A stretch of DNA of 40,405 nucleotides from Verrucomicrobiota bacterium (lineage in GTDB: Bacteria > Verrucomicrobiota > Verrucomicrobiia > Limisphaerales > JACDHS01). Positions within the stretch are counted from its first letter, which is position 1; every line of letters begins with the position of its first letter. The position numbers and the translations under genes were made by a program. The DNA lies in assembly GCA_013820875.1 (NCBI GenBank), contig JACDHS010000035.1, forward strand, positions 1-40,405, given 5' to 3'. The notes beneath the pieces were generated by a model that saw only the letters and a list, made by a program, of their open reading frames with translations, did not search any database and was not told the DNA's origin. Of the stretch, positions 7,243-15,958 are shown in pieces.

Positions 7243-10200
7243 CTATTCCAGCCTGACGCGGTAATATTGCTGGAGGTTGGAGGCCGGATCGGTGAACTCG
7301 AAAGTTCCGTCGGTGCTGAACTGGCTGTTGAGATCGGTCCAATTGATTAGATCGGCACTTGCTTCCATGACATAATTTCCAGGATCACCGCTGCCGTTTA
7401 AAAGAAAATCGCCATTCTCCAAAACGGCTACCGATTCCATGCGTAACGGTGCGAGGGTGGGAGTAACGGACGCCCAGGTTGTGCCAATGCGCAGGTCGTC
7501 GGCGAACATCACTGCGGGAATGTTCCCGGCAGAACGACGGAAAAAGACATAGCTGGCGATCTGGTTTGCATTAATGTCGTTGCCTGCTGTCGCGGTTAAT
7601 GAGGGAGACGGGGGATTGAGCGTGGCAAAGTCGGCTGGATCGGGGTTGATCCACATCTTTGCAATGTCATCCGTGGTATTTCCAACGGTGGTGAAGGTGT
7701 AACTGCCAACGATGAAGATCGTGTCGCTCGTGGTGAACACTCTGCTGTCCCACACCCAGTCAGCTCCTGTTGAGGAACTCTTCGCTAAACCGATATTAAA
7801 TCCGCCGGTGACAGCGCGAAGATTGACACGCGTTGCGACGACTGTCGGTTCCCCGGCTTGTGTTCCAACTGAATTATTAAATCCTGCAATGAACCCGCCA
7901 CCCGCGGTTGCGCCGGTCAGGTCAGCCACTTTCAAAGCGAACGATTTGTAAACGGTGCCGCTGTTAAAGGGGGTCCCTGTTGGGAATGACAACCGTGCCG
8001 ATTTGCCGGGACTGCCGAATTGGATGCTGTTTCCAAAACTTGCCTGGAGACCGTCTATGGCGAGGTTGCCGGGCACGACGGTGATGAAAGGTCCGGTAAC
8101 ACCGGTGCCGACATCGGCCCAAGGCAAAAAGTTTGGACTTAGTTTACCCCCGATATTTTCGCCGGTGGAATAATTGAATGAGTCGCGCCATGGCAATGGA
8201 TAAACGACGGTGAGAGTGGCAGCAGCGCTGGTGACAGTTCCTGCGGCATTTGTGACAACAACCGTGTAACTGCCGGCATCGCTTCTCAAAATTGTGCTCA
8301 GCGTCACGGTATCTGTTGTGGTCCCAGCGATATTTTCGTTATCAAAAATGTTGCTTCCAGCGCGACGCCATTGGTAGCCCAACCCGCCGCCGCTCGCGAC
8401 GACGTTGAATGTTACGGTTGTTCCGGCGTTCTCCGTGCGACTCTCCGGTTGCTGTTCAATGACCGGCTGTGTCGCTATGACCAGTGCCGCGGGCGCGCTG
8501 ATCACGTTGCCAAAAGTATTGCCCACCTGGACTGTGTAAGTGCCGAGTTCGGAATTCTGCACGTTGGCGATTGTTAAGACGGAGCTTGTCGTTCCTGAAA
8601 AGGTGCTGTCATCAGACAAATCGAAGTTGTCTTTCCGCCATTGATAAGTGAGCGAGCCTGTTCCAACCGCCGTCACACTGAAGCTGGTGTCTTGACCGAG
8701 CAGCACGCCTCCCTCTTTTGGTTGCGAGGTAATTGAAGGCGGACCATTCACGGTCAAAGTTGCGTCCGCACTGGGGACACTGCCGACGACGTTGGAGAGG
8801 AACACTGAATAATCCCCGGTATCAGACGATTGAACGTTTAAAAGAGTGTAACTGCTACCGGTCGCGCCTGGAATGTTCGCGCCGTTGTAACGCCATTGAT
8901 AAGCAGGCGTTGGGCTCCCGCTGGTTACTACGTTGAATGAAACGTCCGCCCCGGCGCTGACGGTCTGGCTTTGGGGTTCGGTGATAATTTGCGGCGGCGC
9001 CTGAACGGTGAGCTTCGCAATGATGCTTGTCACGCTGCCTGAATCGTTTGTCACTGCAACAGTGTAGTTTCCTGCGTCTGCTGACTGGACATTCACTCGT
9101 GTGTAACTAGTGGTCGTCGCGCCGGAAATGTTCACACCATTGAACCGCCATTGAAAACTCATGGGCGAAGCACCCGCGGCAAGGATACTGAAAGTCGCAT
9201 CCGTACCGGCAAGGTTGGTGCGACTCGCCGGGTCTTGAAGAATGACAGGAGCGCCAACAACATTGGCGCCGACGAACGGTGCGCCTGTGGCAAACTTGAA
9301 CAACGCTGCGTCACCGCCATTGAGGTTCAGCGTGAGTTGACGTCGATTGTTTACGACAGGCAATTCCTGCACTTCCACATTGCCGGTGAGTGGATTAATT
9401 ATTTCAACCGCTTTGAATGTGTTCGCGAAGTTGAGTTTGATCTGTTGAGCGCAATCAGCCGCCGTGCTGCTCGGCTCGGGATCAGTCAAGCCGTTCACCA
9501 CCATCATATAAACCTGGTCGCTGTGATCCGGTCCGTCGAAACTTTCATCCAACGGCTTGAACCAGGAAACAATCACATCGCCGGGGTAACCGTTATTCCT
9601 ATTACCCGTATTCGTCACGGTCCAATTCACGAGATAAGGATCGTTCCGTCCGGATACCCAATCAGTGTAGGGATTGGCGGTGGAGGGACCGGCGTAGAAG
9701 TTGATGGGAATTGCATTCAGATCTCCCGCGGAGTTTTGCCCGCGGTTGAACATAACACTGGTGGTCCAACTGCCGGTTGCCTCGTCGATCGGCTTTAGTC
9801 GGACGAGGGCTTTGCCGAGATTTCGCGCCCGAAGATTGGCATCGGTTTTTTCCGCGTAGAGGGCATTGGGCAAGCCATCGCCAGTCCAGTGTCCTTCTGG
9901 TGTGCGATCGAACAGGGAAGACGCCCCCGAGTTATAGGTGTAATCAATCAATACTTTGGCATTGAACGCGAGGGCGGCAAACATGTTGACCCGAAGCTCT
10001 GACGGTGATGGATGGCGATAGACTCTGCCGCCATCCCAGGTTTCCACCGCAGCAAAAACCTGGTTGTAGCTGCCGAAAGGAATGCTGAAGGGCCTGGCGA
10101 TATCGCGATAGCGACGCAACTCGCTGTACCAGGTGGTTGGTGGGCCACCGATCGCTGGACCGGTGCTGTTGGGCTCGTTCTCATCGTAAACAGACCGGAA

Positions 10201-10821
10201 GGGGTAAGTGTCGAAACAAAGCATGTCCGGTTGGGCGCGTGCAGCAAAATCAAAGAGATTTGCGTCGTTTACCTGGCCGCCATAGTTGTTCATATAAAGG
10301 ATCGTGTTGGGGAAATCTTCGCGGATGGAATCGAACCAATTCACCGCGCGATCACGAATGACTTCGTCATCGAGGAACCATTCGTCGCCCAATTGCACCA
10401 TCTGAAGCTGACTCATGTAAGGGGCTTCGCCTCCCAGGGGCGGCACGGCACTCTCATCACCCGCCCAGCGTGCCCATGGGAATCCGGGAGCCGCGCCCAA
10501 CCGCGACATGAGATTCCACGACGCTGGTTCCGAGTAGGCCCACGCCCAAATGAGCGCGCTGTAATTGGCATTGGAAAAGGTGTTTAAATTAAAACCGTCA
10601 TCCGGTTGAACCAGTCCCATCACCTGCAATCCACGATCCACCAGGATGGAATTTCCTTTGCTAAGTTGGGCGTGCGCGGGTTGTGCAAACGCCAGCAGCA
10701 GAGTTGCCGCAGTTAAAGCAAACCCCCGTGACCAGCCGAAGATGGCGTTGGAGTTTGAAATACAGGTCAGAGCAGGGTGGCGCAGGAACCATTGCGCTGG
10801 GAGGGATTTCATGTCAGGCAA
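7243..10821 (-). CDS. Large secreted protein: glycosidase-like domain plus four Ig-like repeats
   Basis: A 1192-residue protein with an N-terminal hydrophobic segment ending around AFAQPAHA (about residues 30-50). Residues 60-480 look like a TIM-barrel glycoside-hydrolase-type domain (DMLCFDTYPF, YMNNYGGQV, FGSYNQVF). Four I-set-like Ig domains follow, each with P-I-P-S-G..F and YQWR/FQWR cores and an 'S(A/S)DAGNYTVAVTN' end. Next come a LamG-like beta-sandwich (about 880-1110) and a small C-terminal motif ending YYRVRLE. The role is probably extracellular carbohydrate binding or hydrolysis (inference). Catalytic acids cannot be assigned by eye. No PEP-CTERM or sortase tail is seen. Confidence 0.8.
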   Translation of the reverse strand: MPDMKSLPAQWFLRHPALTCISNSNAIFGWSRGFALTAATLLLAFAQPAHAQLSKGNSILVDRGLQVMGLVQPDDGFNLNTFSNANYSALIWAWAYSEPASWNLMSRLGAAPGFPWARWAGDESAVPPLGGEAPYMSQLQMVQLGDEWFLDDEVIRDRAVNWFDSIREDFPNTILYMNNYGGQVNDANLFDFAARAQPDMLCFDTYPFRSVYDENEPNSTGPAIGGPPTTWYSELRRYRDIARPFSIPFGSYNQVFAAVETWDGGRVYRHPSPSELRVNMFAALAFNAKVLIDYTYNSGASSLFDRTPEGHWTGDGLPNALYAEKTDANLRARNLGKALVRLKPIDEATGSWTTSVMFNRGQNSAGDLNAIPINFYAGPSTANPYTDWVSGRNDPYLVNWTVTNTGNRNNGYPGDVIVSWFKPLDESFDGPDHSDQVYMMVVNGLTDPEPSSTAADCAQQIKLNFANTFKAVEIINPLTGNVEVQELPVVNNRRQLTLNLNGGDAALFKFATGAPFVGANVVGAPVILQDPASRTNLAGTDATFSILAAGASPMSFQWRFNGVNISGATTTSYTRVNVQSADAGNYTVAVTNDSGSVTSIIAKLTVQAPPQIITEPQSQTVSAGADVSFNVVTSGSPTPAYQWRYNGANIPGATGSSYTLLNVQSSDTGDYSVFLSNVVGSVPSADATLTVNGPPSITSQPKEGGVLLGQDTSFSVTAVGTGSLTYQWRKDNFDLSDDSTFSGTTSSVLTIANVQNSELGTYTVQVGNTFGNVISAPAALVIATQPVIEQQPESRTENAGTTVTFNVVASGGGLGYQWRRAGSNIFDNENIAGTTTDTVTLSTILRSDAGSYTVVVTNAAGTVTSAAATLTVVYPLPWRDSFNYSTGENIGGKLSPNFLPWADVGTGVTGPFITVVPGNLAIDGLQASFGNSIQFGSPGKSARLSFPTGTPFNSGTVYKSFALKVADLTGATAGGGFIAGFNNSVGTQAGEPTVVATRVNLRAVTGGFNIGLAKSSSTGADWVWDSRVFTTSDTIFIVGSYTFTTVGNTTDDIAKMWINPDPADFATLNPPSPSLTATAGNDINANQIASYVFFRRSAGNIPAVMFADDLRIGTTWASVTPTLAPLRMESVAVLENGDFLLNGSGDPGNYVMEASADLINWTDLNSQFSTDGTFEFTDPASNLQQYYRVRLE

Positions 10822-11078
10822 TTATATTAAATAGGCAAGTTGGTCAAAGTAATTGCGGTCGCAGCAGCGGGGGCACGTGCTACCGGGATCCTGGCGGCAG
10901 ATTGAGCGACTCAGGGCTTTTTTTCTGCCCGGCAAGTGCCGCGGAGCACATTGGGAGGGATGCATCCCCAGTTTCTTGCAGTGCGTCTCAATCCTGAACA
11001 CAGGGCGGGACGCCCAGTGAACTCGCAGCCGAGGACGGCTACGCTACGTGGGGCGGCACGTCAACTGCCACCAATGAT

Positions 11079-11216
11079 CTCGTAGCAGCCGACGTGAGGA
11101 GGCTCTAACTGTTTCAGTGAAACTGCCAGGATGAGTTCGGAGTTTATAAAAAAGTTAAGTGAGAAAAGCTCCCCCCAGGCACGCGCGCAGAAAGGACTCA
11201 CGTCGGCTGCTACGAG
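11079..11216. repeat. Inverted-repeat element with perfect 20-bp arms
   Basis: CTCGTAGCAGCCGACGTGAG (11079-11098) is exactly reverse-complemented at 11197-11216, enclosing 98 noncoding bp. The 138-bp structure is too long for a terminator and resembles a small non-autonomous element. The flanks from 10822 to 11078 contain no gene I can support. Confidence 0.75.
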
Positions 11217-11246
11217 TTCGAGACGCACCTCGGGTTTTCACCGCTC

Positions 11247-11656
11247 AAAATAATCACCCTACTCCGAGAATGATTACTGATTTAGAAAAAATCAGCCAAA
11301 TTTACCGCTGGACTTCAATAATTCACGGTAAAATGCTCAGCGTTACCAAGAAATATCAGCGTTGTATTATAAAACGGTTAGCGTTACTGAACAATCCAGA
11401 TGATTTATCTTAAAAGAGTTACCATTATTGGTAAGTATAGATAATTTTCTGTAAAACGGCCATCGTTACCGGGAAAGCTGAGTAGTTTTGCGTAAAATAA
11501 GTAGCGTTACCAGGAACGGTAGAAAATTCATTATGAAATGAATGATATTACCGGTAAAGCTGGTCATTTTATTCTAAAAGGCAGGGCATTTCCGATAATT
11601 TGGATTCTTTTATTGAAAAATAATGGCCAATTGGGCGGAGTACTGTCATTTTCGCC
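11247..11656. repeat. 41-bp periodic array, 10 units
   Basis: Units start at 11247, 11288, 11329, 11370, 11411, 11452, 11493, 11534, 11575 and 11616, an exact 41-bp pitch. Each begins with T/AAAA and has GTTACC (or ATTACC, TTTACC) 13 bp later; the next 22 bp or so are variable but A/T-rich near the end. Examples are TAAAACGGCCATCGTTACC at 11452 and TAAAATAAGTAGCGTTACC at 11493. Outer units are more degenerate. The array ends about 30 bp before the start of the hypothetical gene at 11684. Confidence 0.85.
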
Positions 11657-11683
11657 GTCCTTGAATCCTCTCGGGGGTAATTT

Positions 11684-12598
11684 ATGAAGAATACAATCAC
11701 AAGTTCGCCGGTGAAGTTGATCCCGCAGATCACGTTGGCCATTCCAGGTGTCACAAAGTATGAAGCAGCTATTGGGCTTCCCGTCGGCATGGCAGCCAGC
11801 ATGCAAATAAAAAAGGGGGCGTTGGTCGCCAGCGACTCAAATTACGAACAGGCGCGGCTCGATCTTAAAAGCGCCACGGCTGCCCGGCGGTTGGCAATCA
11901 AGAAAGCCCGGAACCATGTTCGGACGGTTCGCGAACTGGTGAGGCCGACGTTGACTCCAACCTATTCGCAGGCCTGGGATGCCTTTGGTTTCCAGGGATC
12001 GTTGAAGGTTCCCGGCAAGGTGAATAGCCTGGTGTTGATGTTGACCAAGATGGGCAGTCACCTGGCGGCGAATCCTGACCTGGGCGCCGATGAATCCAAC
12101 CTGGTTGCAGCGAAGATCGCAGCTCTGGAGACAGCGCTGGTGACGGCGAACACTGTTGTGAATAAGAAGAAGGCGGTTTTGCAACGATCACTGGAGGAAC
12201 GCGCGGAGAAGGCGGAGGAAGTGCGTTACATTCTGCGCGAGTTGTCCAGCGCGCTTCGGCTGAAACTCGCTCCGCTCGATTCGCGCTGGGTTGAATTCGG
12301 GTTCAACAAGGTGGGCGCCCGTCCGACGCCGGATGCACCCGCGGGTGTCACAGCGGTGCTGATCGGAACGAATGCGATTTCCGTGAAATGGCCGCCGACA
12401 GCGCGTGCGGAACATTACCGCGGTTGGAAACGGGTGATTGGTGTGGATGCAGAAATGGTTTTCGTTGGCAGCACGTCAGATTTGGACATGTTGATGGAGG
12501 AGTTGCCGGGTAATTCGGAGGTGGAGGTGGCGCTTTCGGCTGTCAATAATGGGGGTGAAAGCGCGCGCAGCACGGTGGTGATCGTGCGGATCTTGTAG
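11684..12598 (+). CDS. Hypothetical protein with C-terminal FnIII-like domain
   Basis: This is a 304-residue protein without a signal peptide. Residues 45-215 are helical, rich in Ala, Lys, Arg and Glu, with probable coiled-coil stretches (around ATAARRLAIKKARNHVR and LQRSLEERAEKAEEVRYIL). Residues 218-304 fit a fibronectin type III fold: PDAPAGVTAVLIG, ISVKWPP and a final VALSAVNNGGES. The same architecture recurs in Verrucomicrobia proteins of unknown function, as far as I recall. The start at 11684 is preceded by a GGGGGT purine run about 8 nt upstream. The 41-bp array lies directly in front and could influence expression. Confidence 0.6.
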   Translation: MKNTITSSPVKLIPQITLAIPGVTKYEAAIGLPVGMAASMQIKKGALVASDSNYEQARLDLKSATAARRLAIKKARNHVRTVRELVRPTLTPTYSQAWDAFGFQGSLKVPGKVNSLVLMLTKMGSHLAANPDLGADESNLVAAKIAALETALVTANTVVNKKKAVLQRSLEERAEKAEEVRYILRELSSALRLKLAPLDSRWVEFGFNKVGARPTPDAPAGVTAVLIGTNAISVKWPPTARAEHYRGWKRVIGVDAEMVFVGSTSDLDMLMEELPGNSEVEVALSAVNNGGESARSTVVIVRIL

Positions 12599-12770
12599 GG
12601 TAGTGTTCAGTTTTCAGTATTCAGTTTTCAGAAGGCGGGCAGCGTCCTCGCCGGTTGTGATTGAAGTCGATTGAAGTGGGGGGCGATGCGAATCAGCTTG
12701 CCGCCGATGCCAATGCGTGCGAAATAGTTGCCGGAACTTCGCCAAACAGTTTGGCCTGGTTGCAACGTGC

Positions 12771-12860
12771 GGAAGGGTGGCTGAGTGGTTGAAGGCACCT
12801 GACTCGAAATCAGGCGTAGTCGCAAGGCTACCGGGGGTTCAAATCCCTCCCCTTCCGCCA
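12771..12860 (+). tRNA. tRNA-Ser (anticodon CGA)
   Basis: A 90-nt class II tRNA with encoded CCA. The acceptor GGAAGGG pairs with CCCTTCC, followed by G and CCA. The anticodon stem is CCTGA/TCAGG around the loop CTCGAAA, giving CGA. The long variable arm (CGTAGTCGCAAGGCTACCG) forms its own hairpin, as expected of tRNA-Ser. The T-arm has GTTCAAAT. It would decode UCG. Confidence 0.95.
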
Positions 12861-12982
12861 TTTATCAAGGGTTTGCGGCGTTTTCAGGGGCTCCAATTCA
12901 TGTTTTTTCCATTCCACCTGGCGGACATCATTCGAATCTCACTTGCACGAAACCCAGTAAAACCAGACAATAACCTCACATC

Positions 12983-13093
12983 ATGAACATCAAAACCATC
13001 GAAGACATTTTGCACAGCACCCCGTTTAAGCCTTTCACCATTCAGATGGACAACGGTTCCAACATCAAAGTGCCGCACTCAGACTTTTCATGA
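12983..13093 (+). CDS. Small protein, N-terminal half of a split conserved gene
   Basis: The 36-residue frame starts MNIKTIEDILHSTPFKPFTI and includes DNGSNIKVPHSDF before a TGA. The 'PF-PFTI-L-DG--I-VPH-DF' pattern belongs to small proteins (about 70-80 residues) common in Planctomycetes and Verrucomicrobia, which normally continue with an 'IVVVD-D-F-IVD---I--I' half. Here that half is in the next frame (13090-13206). So this is either a frameshifted gene or two coupled peptides. No strong Shine-Dalgarno site is visible. Confidence 0.55.
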   Translation: MNIKTIEDILHSTPFKPFTIQMDNGSNIKVPHSDFS

Positions 13094-13206
13094 TGAACAA
13101 ATCCAAAACCGCAGCGGTCATAGTGGATGGCGACCGCTTCAAAATTGTGGACAGTAACCACATCATCTCACTCATCGTTACCAACGTCAAAAAAGCAGCT
13201 CACTGA
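13090..13206 (+). CDS. Small protein, C-terminal half of a split conserved gene
   Basis: The 38-residue frame MMNKSKTAAVIVDGDRFK continues to IVDSNHIISLIVTNVKK, matching the second half of the small family named in the preceding entry. Its ATG overlaps the TGA of the first half (ATGA), so translational coupling could make both halves. A single-base change would fuse them. Both halves keep clean family sequence, which argues that any frameshift is recent, is a sequencing error, or is tolerated. Confidence 0.5.
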   Translation: MMNKSKTAAVIVDGDRFKIVDSNHIISLIVTNVKKAAH

Positions 13207-13304
13207 GGAATTGTTAGATAAAAGGTGATTTTCTGCACAAAAAATATTTACAAATGCCGGTATTTGGAACTATGTTTGAGCTGTTAGGTTAGTGAGGTTT
13301 ACGT

Positions 13305-13330
13305 TTGTGTGTTCGAACCCCGCTCTCGCA
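13305..13330 (+). other. tRNA 3'-end-like remnant
   Basis: GTTCGAACCCCGCTCTCGCA has the shape of a T-loop plus 3' acceptor of a tRNA. The 60-75 bp upstream do not provide a matching acceptor, D-arm or anticodon arm, so no intact tRNA is present. It could be an attachment-site scar left by an integrative element, or chance. Confidence 0.3.
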
Positions 13331-13353
13331 AGGGAGCGGGTTTTGTTTTTTTT
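13319..13353 (+). terminator. Rho-independent terminator
   Basis: CCCGCTC (13319-13325) pairs with GAGCGGG (13334-13340) across an 8-nt loop, followed by TTTTGTTTTTTTT. It would end transcription coming from the tRNA-Ser and split small gene region. Confidence 0.75.
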
Positions 13354-13444
13354 GCAACATACCTGCATCTGTTTGTCTGCGGCTTTCCCTGTTCGTTTTT
13401 CCGTAAACCCACCGTTTGCACAATTGGAGTCGGCGTGAAACGTT

Positions 13445-13485
13445 GATGTATAATTACATCGGAGAGTAGAGTTCTTATTAAGAAC
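13445..13485. promoter_or_regulatory. Two adjacent palindromes, possible operators
   Basis: GATGTATAATTACATC (13445-13460) is a perfect 16-bp palindrome and GTTCTTATTAAGAAC (13471-13485) is a palindrome around a central T. They lie 115-155 bp upstream of the sensor kinase start and are separated by 10 bp. They fit dimeric regulator sites. No -35/-10 pair can be fixed with confidence. The rest of 13207-13600 shows nothing else apart from the tRNA-like remnant and the terminator. Confidence 0.35.
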
Positions 13486-13600
13486 CACTTCCGAGAACTG
13501 AATGATGTGTAGTTTCTGGCTGCGAACCTTCCGAGTGAGAATGGGCCAAAGGTGAGAGGGCGTAAATCATTGTCATCGCGGCCAGAACCAGGTCGGGCAA

Positions 13601-15478
13601 ATGAAACTGCGAAATGTACCTATCCAGCGCAAGCTGACGATCATTATCATGCTGACCACCAGCATGGTGCTCGCAGTGACATCCATTGCATTCATCACCT
13701 ACGAGGTTTTCTCTTTCCGCAGCACACTGGTTCAGGAAATGAAAACGGTTGGCGCGGTGATTGCGGCCAATAGCACTGCGGCTGTGGCATTCAACGATGA
13801 AGGGGCTGCGACCGAAATTCTATCCGCGTTGCGCGCTGAGGAGAACGTTCTCTCCGCCGCCCTCTACGACGCGAACGGCTCATTATTGGCACGGTATTCA
13901 CCTGATGCATCGAAGACTGATTTCCCCCCGTTGCCCGATTTCACCGGGTATCGCTTCGAACAGGGTGCTCTGCTGTTGGTACAACCGGTTGAGCGCGCTG
14001 AAACGAGGGTTGGCACACTTTTTATCCAGTCAGATCTAAGGGATATTTATAACCGGCTGGGTTTGTATGGACTCATCGTCGCACTGGTAATGGCTGGCTC
14101 ATTCCTGATGGCTTTCGTGATTTCCCGTTGGGTGCAGCGCAGCATTTCCCATCCGATTCTGGAATTGGCGCAGACGGCCAGAACCGTTTCAGAGAAGAAA
14201 GATTATTCCGTGCGCGCGCAAAAATTTGGTGAGGATGAACTCGGCGAATTGACCAACGCTTTCAACGACATGCTTCGGCAGCTTGGCAACCGTGATGTGG
14301 AGCTTTTTGCCAGTCGAGAACGATTGAAACTGGCTCTGAGCGCTTCCCAAACGGGAACCTGGGAGTGGAATCTTGAAGCGAACCAAATGGTGTGGGACGA
14401 GTTCACTAAAAAACTGTTTGGCATTGACCGAGGTACATTCAGCGGTGGTTCCGGGCAATTGATTGAGAAGTTTCATCCGCAGGATCGGCCCACGATAATG
14501 AAAGCTGTGGAAGCGACTTTGCTGCAAGGGAAGGAATTGAAAGTTGAAGGTCGAGTGATTTGGCCGGATGGATCGGAGCATCATCTGGCGTTACGGGGGA
14601 AGGCTGTTTCAGATGGGCCGGAAGCAGCTAAATTCAATCGAGTCACAGGTGTGTGCCTCGATATTACTGATCGCAGGCGCGCTGAGGAACGGATCCGGAG
14701 AATGAACGCTGAATTGGAAGAACGCGTATTGCGGCGGACGTCCGAATTGACTGCAAGTCATCAGGAGATGGAGGCGTTTACATATTCCGTTTCGCACGAT
14801 TTGCGCGCTCCGCTTCGGCACATCACTGCCTTCGCGGAAATTCTGGAGGAGGAATTTAGCGAAAATTTTGGCGAAGAAGCGCGGGACTATTTGCAGCGGA
14901 TCCTTCGCGGCACCGAAAGTATGAGTCAACTTGTGGATGATTTGCTTAATCTGGCTCGTATCGGGCGGCAGGGATTGAGCCTGCAGAAGGTGGATATAAA
15001 CATCATCCTTCACGAGATTGTCGCAGACTTTCAACCTGAGATGAAAGAACGGAACATTCATTGGGAAATCGAGTATATCCCGGAAGTTTCCGCCGATCCC
15101 GGACTGATTCGTCAGGTGCTGGCCAATCTCATTTCAAATGCCATCAAATACACCCGTCCAAGAAAGGAAGCGACGATTCATATTGGGTCAGACATTCCGG
15201 ATGGAGAAATAATCATATTCATTCGGGACAACGGTGTCGGCTTCGATATGAAATTTGTAGATAAACTTTTCGGTGCTTTTCAGCGGCTCCATCGTTCGGA
15301 GGATTTTGAAGGAACTGGTGTGGGGCTCGCGCTGACAGAAAGAATTGTTCGCAAACATGGAGGCAGGGTCTGGGCGCAGTCCGAACTGGGCAAAGGCGCC
15401 ACATTCTATTTTTCTCTGCCGATTGTGGGCAAACGACTGAAAGAACCCGAGTTCGAAACAGCAGGGAAGATGGCATGA
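13601..15478 (+). CDS. Membrane sensor histidine kinase (CHASE8-like, HAMP, PAS)
   Basis: The order is TM1 (about residues 12-34), an extracytoplasmic sensor domain with VGAVIAANSTAAVAFND typical of CHASE8, TM2 (about 151-173), HAMP (about 174-228), a PAS/PAC domain (about 240-350, with GTWEWNL and TGVCLDITDRR), a short coiled coil, HisKA with phospho-acceptor His399 in SVSHDLRAPLRHI, and HATPase_c with N-box NLISNAIKY, G1 DNGVGFD and G2 GTGVGLAL. All kinase motifs are intact. No response regulator is next to it, so it is an orphan kinase in this window. The start is an ATG at 13601; a longer upstream frame is not supported. Confidence 0.9.
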   Translation: MKLRNVPIQRKLTIIIMLTTSMVLAVTSIAFITYEVFSFRSTLVQEMKTVGAVIAANSTAAVAFNDEGAATEILSALRAEENVLSAALYDANGSLLARYSPDASKTDFPPLPDFTGYRFEQGALLLVQPVERAETRVGTLFIQSDLRDIYNRLGLYGLIVALVMAGSFLMAFVISRWVQRSISHPILELAQTARTVSEKKDYSVRAQKFGEDELGELTNAFNDMLRQLGNRDVELFASRERLKLALSASQTGTWEWNLEANQMVWDEFTKKLFGIDRGTFSGGSGQLIEKFHPQDRPTIMKAVEATLLQGKELKVEGRVIWPDGSEHHLALRGKAVSDGPEAAKFNRVTGVCLDITDRRRAEERIRRMNAELEERVLRRTSELTASHQEMEAFTYSVSHDLRAPLRHITAFAEILEEEFSENFGEEARDYLQRILRGTESMSQLVDDLLNLARIGRQGLSLQKVDINIILHEIVADFQPEMKERNIHWEIEYIPEVSADPGLIRQVLANLISNAIKYTRPRKEATIHIGSDIPDGEIIIFIRDNGVGFDMKFVDKLFGAFQRLHRSEDFEGTGVGLALTERIVRKHGGRVWAQSELGKGATFYFSLPIVGKRLKEPEFETAGKMA

Positions 15479-15613
15479 AATTATTTTATTTTTTTCTGCT
15501 GATAAATGACATTTAGGCTTGAGAAAAAACACGGGTGAAGCATAATCGAAAGCGTCAGCAGAGAGCGTGAGTGAAGCTCTCCGATCTTTGTAAAATATTT
15601 TGGAATTTTAGAA

Positions 15614-15800
15614 TTCCCTGCCTTGTTCGTGATACGAAACTAAGTCCTTGAACCGTAAGCTCGTAAAAACGGAACCTTGACTTCGATGGTGGCCGACAGG
15701 CCTTTACTGGAAGTCGTAAGCCACATGATTGGGTTCCACCTGTTTCAGGTCAGTTCAAAGGAACTGTTACACACGGCAAAGGCGGGGTTATTTTTTTCTC
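15614..15800 (+). ncRNA. ssrS: Probable 6S RNA
   Basis: About 180 noncoding bases can fold into one long interrupted rod. The ends CCCTGCCTTG (15616-15625) pair with CAAAGGCGGGG (15777-15787). Next, AAGTCCTTGAAC pairs with GTTCAAAGGAACT, then GGAACC with GGTTCC and GACTTC with GAAGTC, capped by GGCC-GACA-GGCC. TTATTTTTTT follows as a terminator tail. The size, closing stem, central bubble and position upstream of rarA and 5-formyl-THF cyclo-ligase match known 6S RNA contexts (near ygfA in E. coli, near yrvN/rarA in Bacillus). TAAAAT near 15590 could be the -10. The identity is inferred from structure and context. Confidence 0.6.
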
Positions 15801-15958
15801 TTCTCATCCTCTCTTGGCTTCTTTATAGCCATTTTTTCATGCCAGGTGCTTTACCACTTGCACCCAGCACCATCGAAACCAGAAATTGAATAATCGAAAT
15901 CTCTTTTTGCCACAGCAACCGTGGAGATTATGATTAATGGCAGGGAATTAAGTTACGA

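Noticed and set aside
9151-9798. 215-residue plus-strand frame inside the Ig-repeat gene
   Set aside because: It is antisense to a well-supported 1192-residue gene with clear domains.
10822-11078. Possible gene or promoter structures upstream of the Ig-repeat gene
   Set aside because: Short frames only, no signals beyond G/C-rich repeats.
12628-12861. Minus-strand frame overlapping the tRNA region
   Set aside because: It reads through tRNA-Ser on the opposite strand; the GEGFEPP-type start is a well-known artefact of tRNA antisense.
13270-13488. Minus-strand frame with SLARAGFE-like sequence
   Set aside because: This sequence is typical of translated tRNA 3' ends and terminators, so it was treated as a remnant, not a gene.
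15677-15889. 70-residue plus-strand frame after the sensor kinase
   Set aside because: It overlaps the structured 6S candidate and has no family likeness or ribosome-binding site.
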